Shown piece by piece: positions 1-8,000 of a stretch of DNA of 64,000 nucleotides. The stretch is from contig NZ_CP043575.1 in NCBI RefSeq assembly GCF_014076495.1, positions 4,216,001 through 4,280,000 of the forward strand, given 5' to 3'. The position numbers were made by a program, and so were the translations under genes. Below the pieces are notes generated by a model. It was not told the origin of the DNA and ran no database searches. It saw only the letters and a list, made by a program, of their open reading frames with translations. This DNA is from Comamonas koreensis. Lineage in GTDB: Bacteria; Pseudomonadota; Gammaproteobacteria; Burkholderiales; Burkholderiaceae_C. Each line of letters starts with the position of its first letter. Positions within the stretch are counted from its first letter, which is position 1.

Positions 1-333
1 GCCCACCAGGCCGCCATGAAAGCTCATGCCGCCCTGCCAGACGGCCAAGATCTCCAGCGGGTGGCTGAGGTAGTAAGCGGGTTTGTAGAACAGGCAGTAG
101 CCCAGGCGGCCGCCGACGATGACGCCCAGCACGCCATAGAACAGAATGTCCTCGACATCCTTGCGCTGCCAGCGCGTGGGCGTGGTGACCGAGGCAAAGG
201 GCTGGTCCTTGAGGCGGCGTATGCCCAGGAACAAAAACAGGCCAAAGGCGACCAGATAGGTCAGTCCATACCAATGCACGGCCAGCGGGCCGAGCTTGAT
301 GGCAATCGGGTCAAATTGGGGATACATCAGCAT
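1..333 (-). CDS. lgt: Prolipoprotein diacylglyceryl transferase, N-terminal part (runs off the window)
   Basis: This inner-membrane enzyme moves diacylglycerol from phosphatidylglycerol to the lipobox cysteine of prolipoproteins, the first step of lipoprotein maturation. The 111 visible residues begin [20 protein letters not shown] and continue through [20 protein letters not shown], the first membrane segment typical of Lgt. They then run through [12 protein letters not shown] to the substrate-loop motif FHGGLVG, where the window ends. A second ATG two codons downstream is an equally possible start. The gene is divergent from dapA, with 284 bases between them. At least two lipoproteins in this window (BamC and the Ala-rich one) would be its substrates. 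Confidence 0.93.
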   Translation of the reverse strand, partial: MLMYPQFDPIAIKLGPLAVHWYGLTYLVAFGLFLFLGIRRLKDQPFASVTTPTRWQRKDVEDILFYGVLGVIVGGRLGYCLFYKPAYYLSHPLEILAVWQGGMSFHGGLVG

Positions 334-617
334 GGCAGGCATTGTGCCGCAGTTCACGGCAGGCAGCGCCATCCCCAGTGGGAGCCACAGGACTTACCCG
401 CACCCATGCGCATTCGATTACACAATCGATATCAAGCCATCACCCCAAAATTTACGTCAAATTAACCAAATAACTGCTACAAGACATTCAAAATGACCAA
501 ACAATAAACGTGTTTGCAATCAATATGACAGCAATTGCTGCTGGGCGCGCTATACTGCCTGCGGCGGCGGCAGTCCAGCCCCCGCTAGAATCTTCCATCC
601 AGCTTCCATTCCACGCT

Positions 618-1514
618 ATGACTTCCACCAGTGTTCCATTGACCGGTAGTATTGTTGCCCTGATCACCCCCCTGCATGCCGATGGCAGCGTGGACTATGC
701 AAGCCTGCGAAAACTGATCGACTGGCATATCGCCGAAGGCACCAACTGCATCGGTGTGGTGGGCACCACGGGCGAGTCGCCCACGGTCACCGTCGAAGAG
801 CACATGGAGATCATCCGCGTCTCCGTCGAGCAGGCCAACAAGCGCGTGCCCATCATGGCCGGCTGTGGCGCCAACTCGACCCACGAAGCCATCACGCTGG
901 CCAAGTACGCCAAGAGCGTGGGCGCCGACAGCCAGCTGCAGGTCGTGCCCTACTACAACAAGCCGACCCAGGAAGGCCAGTTCCAGCACTTCAAGGCGAT
1001 TGCCGAAGCGGTGGGCGACCTGCCCATCTTCCTCTACAACGTACCGGGCCGCAGCGTGGCCGACATGCAGCACGACACCGTGCTGCGCCTGGCCGAAGTG
1101 CCCGGCATCGTCGGCATCAAGGAAGCGACCGGCAACATCGAGCGCGCCCAGTGGCTGATCAAGGATGCGCCAGCCGGCTTTGGCATCTACTCAGGCGATG
1201 ACCCCACCGCCGTGGCCCTGATGCTGTGCGGCGGACACGGCAATGTCAGCGTCACCGCCAACGTCGCGCCACGCCTGATGAGCCAGCTATGCCAGGCGGC
1301 AATTGCCAAGGATGTTGGTCGGGCTATGGAAATTCAGAATAAACTGCTGCCGCTGCATAAAGCCCTCTTCTTGGAGGCCAACCCCATTCCGGTAAAGTGG
1401 GCGGCCAACAAGATGGGCCTGTGTGGCCCGACCCTGCGCCTGCCGATGACCGAGCTTTCCGCCGGTCTGCATGGCACGGTGGAAGCTGCAATGCGCGGAG
1501 CCTCCTTGCTCTAA
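618..1514 (+). CDS. dapA: 4-hydroxy-tetrahydrodipicolinate synthase
   Basis: The enzyme condenses pyruvate with aspartate-4-semialdehyde in the first committed step of lysine and diaminopimelate synthesis in the cytoplasm. The 298-residue product has the family's TIM-barrel layout: the Thr pair at 50-51 (VVGTTGESP), Tyr140 in FLYNVPGRS, and the Schiff-base Lys168 in [11 protein letters not shown] chose the ATG at 618 because the protein then starts [18 protein letters not shown], the normal DapA N-terminus; the frame stays open upstream but is not DapA-like there. A TATACT box at 551-556 is a possible -10 element. bamC follows after 38 bases, an arrangement known from other proteobacteria (nlpB/dapX beside dapA). 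One oddity is [12 protein letters not shown], where most homologues have hydrophobic residues before the PYYNKP motif. Confidence 0.96.
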   Translation: MTSTSVPLTGSIVALITPLHADGSVDYASLRKLIDWHIAEGTNCIGVVGTTGESPTVTVEEHMEIIRVSVEQANKRVPIMAGCGANSTHEAITLAKYAKSVGADSQLQVVPYYNKPTQEGQFQHFKAIAEAVGDLPIFLYNVPGRSVADMQHDTVLRLAEVPGIVGIKEATGNIERAQWLIKDAPAGFGIYSGDDPTAVALMLCGGHGNVSVTANVAPRLMSQLCQAAIAKDVGRAMEIQNKLLPLHKALFLEANPIPVKWAANKMGLCGPTLRLPMTELSAGLHGTVEAAMRGASLL

Positions 1515-1552
1515 AGCAACACCCGCGCGTTGCCTCTGTTAAGGATTTGAAC

Positions 1553-2659
1553 GTGAATTCCCTCGCAAAACTCAGCGTGCTGAGCCTGTCTGTCACTTTG
1601 GCCGCTTGCGGTACCGGCAATATTCTCGAAGGCGACAAGATCGACTACAAGAGCGCCTCCAAGGGGCCAACGCTGGAAGTCCCCCCGGACCTGACCCAGC
1701 TGTCCAAGGACTCGCGCTATGTCGTGCCTGGCGGCACGGTCTCGGCTGCGGCCTACCAGGTGCAAAAGGATGCGGCCCCCAAGGGCACGGCCAACACCGC
1801 CGCGTCGCAGATTGGCGACGTGCAAATCGAGCGCGATGGCAACCAGCGCTGGCTGGTCATCGACCGCCCCGCAGACAAGGTCTGGGAGCCGGTCAAGGAC
1901 TTCTGGCAGGAAAGCGGCTTTGCGCTGACCATCGAGCGCCCCGACATCGGCATCATGGAAACCGACTGGGCCGAAAACCGCGCCAAGCTGCCGCAGGATT
2001 TCATCCGCCGCTCCATTGGCAAGGTGTTTGACTCGATCTACTCGACCGGCGAGCAGGACAAGTTCCGCACCCGCATCGAGCGCCGCCCCGATGGCAAGAC
2101 CGAAATCTACGTGAGCCACCGCGGCATGGAAGAGGTCTACTCCAACAAGGAAAAGGACAGCACTATCTGGCAGCCGCGCAAGGCCGATCCAGAGCTGGAA
2201 ACCGAATTCCTGCGCCGCATCATGGTCAAGCTGGGCGTGAGCGAAGAGCAGTCCAAGGCGATTGCCGCAGCGCCGCTGGCCCCTGTGAGCACCTCCAAGA
2301 TCGCGACCGCTGCCGATGGCTCGCCCGTGCTGCAGGTCAGCGATCCGTTTGACCGCACCTGGCGCCGTGTGGGCCTGGCGCTGGACCGCACGGGCTTTAC
2401 CGTTGAGGACCGCGACCGCAGCCAGGGCGTGTACTTTGTGCGCTACATCGACCCGACCGATCTGAACAAGAAGCCCGACGGTTTCTTTGCCAAGATCTTC
2501 AACCGCAACCCGGATGCACCGGACCCGATCAAGTACCGCATCCAGGTCAAGAGCGAAGCCAACACCAGCAATGTCACCGTGCTCAACGAGAGCGGCAAGG
2601 CCGACACCTCGGCGAATGCCCAACGCATTCTGAAGGTGCTGGCAGACGACATGAAGTGA
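1553..2659 (+). CDS. bamC: Outer membrane assembly lipoprotein BamC
   Basis: BamC is an accessory lipoprotein of the BAM complex that folds beta-barrel proteins into the outer membrane. The GTG start at 1553 has an AAGGA box seven bases upstream and gives 368 residues. The signal peptide ends in a lipobox (LSVTLAAC, Cys near residue 19), followed by a linker that includes VPPDLTQLSKDSRYV, the conserved unstructured segment that binds BamD. Two helix-grip domains follow, one near residues 90-210 and one near 240-360. A TTG two codons upstream is less likely because it sits against the ribosome binding site. It is probably cotranscribed with dapA, and a strong terminator follows. Confidence 0.92.
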   Translation: MNSLAKLSVLSLSVTLAACGTGNILEGDKIDYKSASKGPTLEVPPDLTQLSKDSRYVVPGGTVSAAAYQVQKDAAPKGTANTAASQIGDVQIERDGNQRWLVIDRPADKVWEPVKDFWQESGFALTIERPDIGIMETDWAENRAKLPQDFIRRSIGKVFDSIYSTGEQDKFRTRIERRPDGKTEIYVSHRGMEEVYSNKEKDSTIWQPRKADPELETEFLRRIMVKLGVSEEQSKAIAAAPLAPVSTSKIATAADGSPVLQVSDPFDRTWRRVGLALDRTGFTVEDRDRSQGVYFVRYIDPTDLNKKPDGFFAKIFNRNPDAPDPIKYRIQVKSEANTSNVTVLNESGKADTSANAQRILKVLADDMK

Positions 2660-2702
2660 TGCGCTGCGCGGCCTGACCTGGCCGTGTACCGCAACACCCC
2701 CG

Positions 2703-2732
2703 AAGCCACTGCGCAGCCGCAGTGGCTTTTTT
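2703..2732 (+). terminator. Rho-independent terminator after dapA-bamC
   Basis: An 11-bp perfect stem (AAGCCACTGCG paired with CGCAGTGGCTT) with a CAGC loop runs into a T-tract, 44 bases after the bamC stop codon. Confidence 0.9.
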
Positions 2733-2829
2733 CATGGGCGCGGGCTATGGAATGGACTGTGGGCAGCCAGGGACATTGACTTCAGAGCCATGCCAGCGGC
2801 TGCTCGCAATGCACCCCGCGCGCGCCAAT

Positions 2830-2854
2830 AAAAAGCCCGTGCAAAGCACGGGCT
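2830..2854 (-). terminator. Terminator for the Ala-rich lipoprotein gene
   Basis: AGCCCGTGC and GCACGGGCT form a 9-bp stem around AAA. On the minus strand it is followed by a short T run. It lies 57 bases past the stop codon of the lipoprotein gene. Confidence 0.82.
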
Positions 2855-2910
2855 CGTTCAGGCAAGTCTGCAGCGCAGGCCCGGCATCCACCAGGCCAGC
2901 GGCTCAGCGC

Positions 2911-3306
2911 TTACTTGCTCACCGATTCCTTGGCAGCGGTAGCGGCGTTGGCAGCAGCGTCAGCAGCCGACTTGGCAGCGTCAGCGGCAGCAGCGCCTGC
3001 GTCCTTGGCGGCTTCAGCAGCGTTGTGGGCTGCGTCCTTGGTCGCATCGACGGCATTGCCAGCAGCTTCCTTGGTAGCGTCGGCAGCCTTCGAAGCAGCA
3101 GCGCTGGCATCGGCAGCAGCGTCCTTGGCAGCGTCAGCTGCAGCGTTGGCGGCATCCTTGGCAGCTTCAACAGCAGGTGCCGGTGCAGGTGCAGGCGCTT
3201 CCACGGGCGCAGGTGCTGGTGCGGGCACAGCAGCTTCTTCCTTCTTGCCGCAAGCAGCCAGAGCAACAGCAGCCATCAACGATGCGATAACAAGGGATTT
3301 CTTCAT
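2911..3306 (-). CDS. Alanine-rich repeat lipoprotein
   Basis: The 131-residue product starts MKKSLVIASLMAAVALAACG, a clear lipoprotein signal peptide with lipobox LAAC. A Pro-Ala linker (repeated PAPAPAP, residues 28-43) follows. The rest is about 85 residues built almost entirely of Ala, Lys and Asp in repeats such as AAKDAA, DATKEAA and DAAKSAAD, ending ESVSK. Such a pattern predicts one long amphipathic helix, as in LEA-like or Lpp-like envelope proteins. A good ribosome binding site (AGGAAT) precedes the ATG. The gene is monocistronic with its own terminator. The function is not known to me; a periplasmic spacer or stress protein is a guess. The composition will mislead similarity searches. 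Confidence 0.85.
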   Translation of the reverse strand: MKKSLVIASLMAAVALAACGKKEEAAVPAPAPAPVEAPAPAPAPAVEAAKDAANAAADAAKDAAADASAAASKAADATKEAAGNAVDATKDAAHNAAEAAKDAGAAAADAAKSAADAAANAATAAKESVSK

Positions 3307-3458
3307 TTGGATATTCCTAACGACGGTGGATTTTTGTGGAACGGGCCAGGGCAAACAGAACGCCCGGGCCAAGAGTGCGTAGCACAAAGTAATTAACGCC
3401 TGAGCGTCTGAAATGAATTATAGGGATTACCCGGTCTGGCTGACTATGCCAGGCGTAT

Positions 3459-3488
3459 GTCTTTCGTTGCCGCGCAGCAACGAAAGAC
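3459..3488. repeat. Perfect 12-bp inverted repeat in an intergenic gap
   Basis: GTCTTTCGTTGC and GCAACGAAAGAC flank a 6-base loop, between the 525-base hypothetical gene (stop at 3507) and the lipoprotein gene start at 3306. There is no T-tract on either side, so it is not a standard terminator. An attenuator, an RNA stability hairpin or a protein-binding site are all possible. Confidence 0.6.
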
Positions 3489-3506
3489 ACGCTTGTCAAC
3501 AATGGC

Positions 3507-4031
3507 CTACAAACCCAGCACCGTCGCGGCAAAGTCCGGCGTGCTGGCCGAGCGGATCCACTCCTGCAGGCGCTCGCCCAAGGGCACGATGGCGCTGCGC
3601 TCGGCACTGGCCACGCCCACGCAGCGCGCCGCATCGAGGCGCTGCACGGCCCACTGGGGCGACCACAGCGCGCTGGGGACCTGCGCCTCGTCGCGGCTGA
3701 GCAGCCTGCGGCACTGCAGGCGGTGGTCCCAGGTCCTGCGCCATTGCACCCAGCGCGGGTGGCGCTGCACCAGGCGGTCAAAGCGGTGGGCCAGCACCGT
3801 CATCTGCCCGCCCTGGCGCGCCCATTGGTGCAGCAACTCCACCGCATCGGCGCTGCCCCAGGGCCAGTCGGCAAAATCCGTGTCAGCGACGATGACCTGG
3901 CGCCAGCCCTGCACAGCGGCCTGCTGCAGAAAATGCAGCACCTGCGCATCGAACGCAGCCCGGCCCTCAAAACGGCCACTCAGGCCGCCTGCAGGCTGCG
4001 ATGCTGCGGGGGCTGGGCTGGCGCTGGCCAT
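3507..4031 (-). CDS. Conserved hypothetical protein coupled to roxA
   Basis: I do not recognise the family. The ATG chosen overlaps the roxA stop codon by one base (TGATG), which points to translational coupling; the frame continues 13 codons further upstream inside roxA. The 174-residue product is soluble. It has an N-terminal Ala/Pro segment, then residues with the feel of a small alpha/beta domain (QVLHFLQQAAVQGWRQVIVA followed by DTDFADWPWG), and a Trp-rich middle. It contains no catalytic signature I can name. It could be a partner of the ribosomal oxygenase or simply ride on its transcript. Confidence 0.72.
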   Translation of the reverse strand: MASASPAPAASQPAGGLSGRFEGRAAFDAQVLHFLQQAAVQGWRQVIVADTDFADWPWGSADAVELLHQWARQGGQMTVLAHRFDRLVQRHPRWVQWRRTWDHRLQCRRLLSRDEAQVPSALWSPQWAVQRLDAARCVGVASAERSAIVPLGERLQEWIRSASTPDFAATVLGL

Positions 4032-5179
4032 CACTGCGGCACCGCGTGGGCCCAGCCGTCCTCGCACCACTGCGACAGCAGCTGCAAGGCATCGTCGCTG
4101 GCGCCGCTGATGTCGCGCCGGTCCAGGTGGCGGCCATCGGCGAGTTTCTTCATCAGGCTGAAGTCACGGCCTGCGGCGCGGTAGCTCTCGCCATTGATGA
4201 AGACATGGTGCTCGTCGTACACCATGCGGGTCTTGCGGTCCAGCGCCACGGCTTCGAGCATGGCGGGCGAGTCCTCGGGCTCGAACCAGACATTGGCCTT
4301 GGGCTCGGTCAGCGCCTCGCCCAGCGCACGGGCCAGCGCCAGCGGCTCGGCCAGGCGCTTTTCGATCGCCGCGCGGGCAAAGTCCAGCATCGCAGGCGGT
4401 ATCGCGCCGGGCGCCTGCACCGCCGTCTGCTTGGGGTCCTGGTAGATTGGCGAGGCGGCCTTGGCGTTGACCTCGTCCATCTCGTCGCTCTCGGACATGC
4501 GCATCAGCAGCTCGCCGGCCAGCTCCTGCTGCGCGGGCGAGCGAAAGCCGATCGAATACGTCATGCACTCGCCTTCGGCCACACCGTCATGCGCGTAGCG
4601 CGGCGGCAGGTAGAGCATGTCGCCGGGCTCGAGCACATACTCCTCTTGCGCTTCGAACTCGGCCAGGATCTTGAGCGGAATGCCGTCCTTCAGCGCCAGG
4701 TTCTTTTGCTTGCCGATGCGCCAGCGGCGCTTGCCATGGGCCTGCAGCAAGAACACGTCATAGCTGTCGAAATGCGGGCCCACGCCGCCGCCATCGCTGG
4801 CGTAGCTGACCATCAGGTCATCGAGGCGCGCGGCCGGCACAAAGGCAAAACGCTGCAGCAGCGCATGGGCGGCGTCACTGTGCAGATCCAGGCCCTGCAA
4901 CAGCAAGGTCCACTCCGGCGTCTTGAGCGAGGGGATCGCGCGACGGCTGAAAGGCCCGTGCTTGACCGTCCAGGCGCCCGCCTTGTGCTGGATCAGGCGC
5001 GACTCAACACCCTCCTCGCCGGCCAGCGCAAACAGCTCGCTGCGCGGCAGCGGCAACTGCAGGTCCTTCCAGTCGCTGACGGCGCCGCGCACCAGCAGTG
5101 GTTTTTTCTGCCAGTAACGGCGCATGAACTGGGCCGGGGAGATGCCCCCCAGCAGAGGCAGTGCTTGTTCGATTTGCAT
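4031..5179 (-). CDS. roxA: Ribosomal oxygenase, JmjC-type 2-oxoglutarate/Fe(II) hydroxylase (RoxA/YcfD-like)
   Basis: The E. coli homologue YcfD hydroxylates an arginine of ribosomal protein L16 using O2, Fe(II) and 2-oxoglutarate. The 382-residue product, starting MQIEQALPLLGGISPAQFM, matches the family length (about 373). The cupin/JmjC core has the FWQKKPLLVRGA-like opening (here YWQKKPLLVRGA), the iron motif HFDSYDVF (His and Asp ligands) and the third ligand His in LPPRYAHDGVAEG. A C-terminal dimerisation and winged-helix region follows. A start 12 codons further upstream is possible, but the chosen one matches homologues. It lies head to head with the SlyD-like gene 53 bases away, so their promoters must overlap. 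Confidence 0.88.
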   Translation of the reverse strand: MQIEQALPLLGGISPAQFMRRYWQKKPLLVRGAVSDWKDLQLPLPRSELFALAGEEGVESRLIQHKAGAWTVKHGPFSRRAIPSLKTPEWTLLLQGLDLHSDAAHALLQRFAFVPAARLDDLMVSYASDGGGVGPHFDSYDVFLLQAHGKRRWRIGKQKNLALKDGIPLKILAEFEAQEEYVLEPGDMLYLPPRYAHDGVAEGECMTYSIGFRSPAQQELAGELLMRMSESDEMDEVNAKAASPIYQDPKQTAVQAPGAIPPAMLDFARAAIEKRLAEPLALARALGEALTEPKANVWFEPEDSPAMLEAVALDRKTRMVYDEHHVFINGESYRAAGRDFSLMKKLADGRHLDRRDISGASDDALQLLSQWCEDGWAHAVPQ

Positions 5180-5232
5180 GGCTTTCTCGGTAATCCTCTG
5201 GGCGCCCGGGCCCAAACTGCGACAATTGTCCT

Positions 5233-5757
5233 ATGGAAATCATTGATCAATGCGTGGTCGCACTGACCTGGACGCTGAAAGACACTTTGGGCGAGACCCT
5301 GGATGTGCTCGACGAGCCCGTGGAATTCCTGGTCGGAGGCCAGGATCTGCTGGCGCGCGTGGAGCAGGCGCTGCAAGGCCATACCGTGGGTAGCCGCGTG
5401 CAGCTGCACCTGGAGCCCGAAGATGCCTTTGGCGATTACGATGAAGAAAAAGTCTTTCTGGAATCGCGCGCGCTCTTCCCCGCCGATCTGGAAGAAGGCA
5501 TGACCATCGAAGGCCATGCCCTGCCCCAGGGCACCAACCCCGATGCGCCGCGCGACATGATCTACACCGTCACCGAGCTCTACCCCGAGCATGTGGTGCT
5601 GGACGGCAACCACCCGCTGGCCGGCATCGCCATTCGCCTGGACATCCAGGTGGCTGCCGTGCGCGAGGCGACCGAAGAAGAGATCGGCACGGGCACCTGC
5701 GGCACCGGCTTTTTCCGCGTGCAACCCCAGGCGCCAGGCAATAACCTGCTGCACTGA
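5233..5757 (+). CDS. SlyD-like FKBP-type peptidyl-prolyl isomerase
   Basis: The 174-residue protein has the SlyD architecture. An FKBP half-domain (residues 1-70, with LVGGQDLLARVEQALQGHTV) is interrupted by the insert-in-flap chaperone domain (about 70-130, from EPEDAFGDYDEEKVFLESRA), after which the FKBP fold resumes (HPLAGIAIRLDIQVAAVREA). The His/Cys-rich metal-binding tail of E. coli SlyD is missing, leaving only a short tail with CGTGFF. The likely role is cytoplasmic prolyl isomerisation and holdase activity. A terminator follows about 55 bases downstream. Confidence 0.88.
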   Translation: MEIIDQCVVALTWTLKDTLGETLDVLDEPVEFLVGGQDLLARVEQALQGHTVGSRVQLHLEPEDAFGDYDEEKVFLESRALFPADLEEGMTIEGHALPQGTNPDAPRDMIYTVTELYPEHVVLDGNHPLAGIAIRLDIQVAAVREATEEEIGTGTCGTGFFRVQPQAPGNNLLH

Positions 5758-5810
5758 GCACGGCGCTGGCTGCATCTGTCACCAGACCGCCAGCAAAACA
5801 ACCCAAACCA

Positions 5811-5837
5811 AGGCCATCCATCCGCGATGGCCTTTTT
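5811..5837 (+). terminator. Terminator after the SlyD-like gene
   Basis: AGGCCATC pairs with GATGGCCT around a 7-base loop, followed by TTTT. Confidence 0.85.
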
Positions 5838-5848
5838 ATTGCATCTTA

Positions 5849-5868
5849 ATTTCTGTCTTGACAGAAAT
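5849..5868. promoter_or_regulatory. Operator overlapping the -35 box of the GbsR/MarR-type regulator gene
   Basis: ATTTCTGTCTTGACAGAAAT is an 8-4-8 perfect inverted repeat. Its TTGACA (5858-5863) is a consensus -35 hexamer, and TAGAAT at 5880-5885 sits 16 bases further on as a -10 box. A protein bound here would block RNA polymerase, suggesting autorepression. A near-identical copy lies at 6501-6520. Confidence 0.8.
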
Positions 5869-5891
5869 AAATGAAGCCCTAGAATTCACCC

Positions 5892-6452
5892 ATGCAAATG
5901 ACCGACATCCAACAACAATTTGTGCTGCACTGGGGCGAGATGGGATCGCTGTGGGGCGTCAACCGCACGGTCTCGCAAATCCATGCGCTGCTGTTTGTGC
6001 TGGGCAAGCCGCTCAATGCCGAGCAGCTGAGCGAGACCTTGAATGTGGCGCGCTCCAATGTCAGCAACAGCTTGAAGGAGCTGCAATCCTGGCAGCTGGT
6101 GCGGGTGACGCATGTGCTGGGCGACCGGCGCGACTATTTCGAGACCAGTGTCGATGTCTGGGAGCTCCTCCGAACCATCGTGCGGGAGCGCAAGGAGCGG
6201 GAGTTCGACCCCACCACCCGCCTGCTGCAGTCCTTGGTCAACAGCCCCGACTTTGCCCGCGAAAGCCCCGATGGCCAGGACCGTATCCTGGCGACCCTGG
6301 AGTTGATGCAAAAGCTGGGCGCCTGGAGCGACGAGATGCTGCGGCTCTCGCCCGCCACCCTGGACAAGATCCTGACCTTGGGCGCGACCGTGCAGCGCTT
6401 TGTGCGTGGCACACCTGCCGCGCAGGAGCCCGAGGCGCTGAGCAAACCCTGA
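5892..6452 (+). CDS. GbsR/MarR-family transcriptional regulator
   Basis: This 186-residue protein has a winged-helix DNA-binding domain near residues 15-90 (LGKPLNAEQLSETLNVARSN, then VSNSLKELQSWQLVRVTHVL) and a helical C-terminal half for dimerisation. GbsR-type proteins often repress small membrane or osmolyte genes. The predicted -10 box ends at 5885, so transcription would start close to the ATG at 5892; the mRNA may be leaderless, or translation may start at the ATG two codons on. Identical palindromes before this gene and before the next operon make that operon its likely target. It might sense a redox or lipid signal, but nothing visible defines the ligand. Confidence 0.86.
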   Translation: MQMTDIQQQFVLHWGEMGSLWGVNRTVSQIHALLFVLGKPLNAEQLSETLNVARSNVSNSLKELQSWQLVRVTHVLGDRRDYFETSVDVWELLRTIVRERKEREFDPTTRLLQSLVNSPDFARESPDGQDRILATLELMQKLGAWSDEMLRLSPATLDKILTLGATVQRFVRGTPAAQEPEALSKP

Positions 6453-6460
6453 GACACAGC

Positions 6461-6491
6461 GGCCGCGCCCGACAGGCACCGGCCTTTTTTT
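6461..6491 (+). terminator. Probable terminator between regulator and target operon
   Basis: GGCCG and CGGCC, extended by GCC/GGC, form an imperfect stem followed by seven T residues. It would separate regulator transcripts from the downstream operon, which has its own operator. Confidence 0.6.
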
Positions 6492-6500
6492 GACCCATTT

Positions 6501-6520
6501 ATTTCTGTTTTGACAGAAAT
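6501..6520. promoter_or_regulatory. Second copy of the GbsR/MarR operator
   Basis: ATTTCTGTTTTGACAGAAAT differs from the copy at 5849-5868 by one base in the spacer. It ends 16 bases before the ATG of the DCC-family gene and leaves room for a GAAAGGA ribosome binding site. Here no good -10 fits downstream of its TTGACA, so the promoter may lie upstream and the site may act as a roadblock. Confidence 0.75.
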
Positions 6521-6536
6521 ATTGAAAGGACAGCAT

Positions 6537-7028
6537 ATGCCCCGCCGTGACAGTTTTGCCACCCAGTTTCCGCTGACGATCTACTACGACGCCAGCTGCC
6601 GCATGTGCAATGCCGAGATGCGCCATCTGATGCTGCGCAACCGCGCGGGCAAGCTCCTCTTTGTCGATGCCAGCACCGCCGATCTGAGCCAGGCCCCGGC
6701 CGACAAGGCCGCGCTGATGCAGTCCATCCATGGCGTGGGGGCCGACGGCCAGGTCTACACCGGCGTCGATTGCCTGACGCGCGCCTACCTGGGCGTGGGC
6801 TGGGACTGGGTGCCCCGGCTGGCCGGGCTGCCGCTGGTGGCCGGTGCACTGGACACGCTCTACCCGCTGCTGGCCCGCAACCGCTACCGCCTGCCGCTGG
6901 CCCCGATGGCCTGGGTACTGGAGCAGGGCCTGCAATGCACCGTACGGCGCCAGGCCCGGCAGGCCGCAGCGCGCAGCGAGGCCTGCGCACGCGGCAGCGA
7001 TGCCTGCGACATCGACCGCCCGCGCTAA
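6537..7028 (+). CDS. DCC-family (DUF393) thiol-disulfide oxidoreductase-like protein
   Basis: The 163-residue product has the DCC signature near its start: YYDASCRMCNAEM, where the Asp-x-x-Cys-x-x-Cys gives the family its name. The fold is related to thioredoxin. A conserved DGQVYTGVDCLTRAY follows, along with a hydrophobic region ending in the basic NRYRLP motif. The C-terminal tail has extra cysteines (LQCTVRRQ, SEACARGSDACD). GAAAGGA precedes the ATG by six bases. It is the first gene of a four-gene operon. Redox activity is expected from the family, but the substrate is unknown. Confidence 0.85.
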   Translation: MPRRDSFATQFPLTIYYDASCRMCNAEMRHLMLRNRAGKLLFVDASTADLSQAPADKAALMQSIHGVGADGQVYTGVDCLTRAYLGVGWDWVPRLAGLPLVAGALDTLYPLLARNRYRLPLAPMAWVLEQGLQCTVRRQARQAAARSEACARGSDACDIDRPR

Positions 7029-7070
7029 ACGCGCTGCAACCCCCAACGCCCTTGACCATCAGGAGAGACC

Positions 7071-8000
7071 ATGCATACCCCCAATGCTCCCCAACCCACC
7101 GTCCTGCTCTGCGGCGGCCAGGGCTTTATCGGCCAGGCGCTGGCGCGCCATCTGCGCGCCCTGGGCCTGCGGGTTATCGCAGCCAGCAGGCGCTCGCAGC
7201 CGCCGCTGCAGTTTGGCAAGATGCAGCAGCCGTCCGATTGGCTGCCCTATCTGCAAGGCGTGGACATGGTCATCAACGCGGTGGGCAGCCTGCGCGACCA
7301 GCCCGGGCCCAACGGCGCATCCTTGCAGGCGCTGCACCAGACCAGCCCGCAAGCGCTGTTCGATGCCTGCGCCCAGGCGGGCGTGCGGCGCGTGATGCAG
7401 CTCTCGGCCCTGGGGGTGGAGAGCAACGACACCGATTACGCCCGCACCAAGCGTGCGGCCGATGCCCATTTGCTGGCGCTGACCGCGCAGGGCCAGCTCG
7501 AAGGCATCGTCGTGCGGCCCAGCATCGTCATCGGCGCGCAAGGCGCCAGCACCCAGCTGTTCATGCGCCTGGCGCTGCTGCCGGTGCTGGTGCTGCCAGC
7601 GGTGATGCAGCAGCGCCTGATGCAGCCGGTCGCCGTTGACGAGTTGGCCGAGGTGATGGTGCGGCTGCTGCAATCGCCCACCACCGGCGTTGTGCTGCTG
7701 GGCGGGCCCCAGCGCCTCAGCATGGCGCAGATGATTACCAGCCTGCGCCAGCAAGCGGGCCGCAGCAAGGCGCTGCAGCTGCGCCTGCCCGGCTGGGCCA
7801 CCCAGGCCAGTGCACGCCTGGGCGATGCAGTACCCACCAGCCCCTGGTGCAGTGTCTCACTGCAACTGGCATCGCTGGACAACTGCTGCGACCCCGCGCC
7901 AATGGCCCAGTGGCTGGGGCGTGCGCCCACCGATCCGGCGCAGATGCTGGCCCTGATCCGCAACCCGGCAGCCCACCCATCGCCCGAAAGCCGCGCATGA
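7071..8000 (+). CDS. NAD(P)-binding epimerase-like protein (NDUFA9/atypical SDR type)
   Basis: The 309-residue product has the dinucleotide-binding motif GGQGFIGQALARHL (residues 15-28), the INAVGSLRD strand end, and a YARTKRAADAHL helix in which Tyr and Lys keep the YxxxK-like spacing of atypical short-chain dehydrogenases. VRPSIVIGAQG follows. This resembles the NDUFA9/complex-I-associated epimerase branch, which often binds NADPH without known catalysis. An AGGAGAG box precedes the start. The downstream DoxX-like gene overlaps by ATGA. In other proteobacteria similar SDR domains are fused to DoxX-like domains, so the two may work as one unit. Confidence 0.84.
   Translation: MHTPNAPQPTVLLCGGQGFIGQALARHLRALGLRVIAASRRSQPPLQFGKMQQPSDWLPYLQGVDMVINAVGSLRDQPGPNGASLQALHQTSPQALFDACAQAGVRRVMQLSALGVESNDTDYARTKRAADAHLLALTAQGQLEGIVVRPSIVIGAQGASTQLFMRLALLPVLVLPAVMQQRLMQPVAVDELAEVMVRLLQSPTTGVVLLGGPQRLSMAQMITSLRQQAGRSKALQLRLPGWATQASARLGDAVPTSPWCSVSLQLASLDNCCDPAPMAQWLGRAPTDPAQMLALIRNPAAHPSPESRA

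Noticed and set aside
2722..3396. Ser/Gly-rich plus-strand frame over the Ala-rich lipoprotein gene
   Set aside because: It is the reverse frame of repetitive GCN codons; the minus strand has the signal peptide, lipobox and ribosome binding site.
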